Positions 63,996-64,000 of a DNA stretch of 64,000 nucleotides are shown here, piece by piece. The notes under the pieces are model-generated. The model searched no databases. It was not told the origin of the DNA and saw nothing but the letters and a program-made list of their open reading frames with translations. How positions within the stretch are numbered: the stretch's first letter is position 1; each line of letters opens with the position of its first letter. The stretch comes from Diploptera punctata. Taxonomy: Eukaryota; Arthropoda; Insecta; Blattodea; Blaberidae. The translations under genes and the position numbers were made by a program. Where the stretch lies: NCBI GenBank assembly GCA_030220185.1, contig JASPKZ010007549.1:124001-188000 (forward strand), given 5' to 3'.

Positions 63996-64000
63996 CCATT

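Overview
The window looks like intergenic or intronic DNA from a large, AT-rich, repeat-laden arthropod genome. I found no intact host protein gene, no rRNA and no functional tRNA. The evidence is many broken non-LTR reverse transcriptase (RT) fragments on both strands, tRNA-headed SINEs, long (TTA)n/(AAT)n arrays, and no operon-like coding. The mix of RT families recalls what I remember of cockroach (Blattodea) genomes, but that assignment is from memory and unverified.

Family names below are local to this window. LINE-A is the dominant element: RT with a C-terminal GRPRMRW motif and a 3' tail of GTAA/GTTA repeats, in more than 25 fragments. LINE-B has a C-terminal C-x-C-x2-C-x3-C-x2-YH-x3-C motif (2.0, 54.2-55.3 and 60.0-60.8 kb). 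LINE-C has an HLERMSSNRIPK motif and a GAA tail (5.9, 40.2, 44.5 kb). LINE-D has RMPEQRLPK and a GAT tail (28.7, 32.6, 53.5 kb). LINE-E has HVRRMQDGRLPK (14.7, 51.7 kb). LINE-F has an HFDYCD-type RT end (37.1 kb). LINE-G covers further related C-termini. There is one Penelope-like element with a GIY-YIG domain (57.2-58.6 kb) and one foldback relic of such an element (46.9-47.1 kb). Six SINE types (SINE-1 to SINE-6) each carry a different tRNA-like head, and at least one 3' tail is shared between two heads.

Other components are two 107-bp hairpin MITEs with TTA target duplications, a 952-bp TG...CA insertion that looks like a solo LTR, two copies of a 490-bp foldback (FB1) whose central loop is in opposite orientation in the two copies, Helitron-like CCGGG-rich repeats, a 750-bp dispersed repeat (R1) and a degenerate tandem array at 59.6-63.5 kb.

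Layout: 0-5.6 kb LINE-A/B fragments, SINE-1, SINE-2, R1; 5.6-10.0 kb LINE-C relics and a LINE-A nested in an older LINE-A; 10-17 kb LINE fragments, a Helitron-like repeat, a MITE, a 5'-inverted LINE-A; 17.0-17.9 kb unique DNA with a promoter-like cluster; 17.9-27.5 kb FB1, SINEs, a LINE-A with an internal minisatellite, FB1 again; 27.9-33.5 kb LINE-A, LINE-D and several SINEs; 34.3-35.5 kb SINE split by the LTR-like insertion; 36-43 kb R1 and nested insertions; 43.4-45.3 kb a stack of nested elements; 46-49 kb SINEs, foldback, Helitron-like repeat split by LINE-A; 50.7 kb CT-rich tract; 51.7-56.8 kb minus-strand LINEs; 57.2-58.6 kb Penelope-like element; 59.6-63.5 kb tandem array.

The strongest evidence in the window is internal: several insertions can be defined to the base because the target duplication is visible or an uninterrupted copy of the host repeat is also present.
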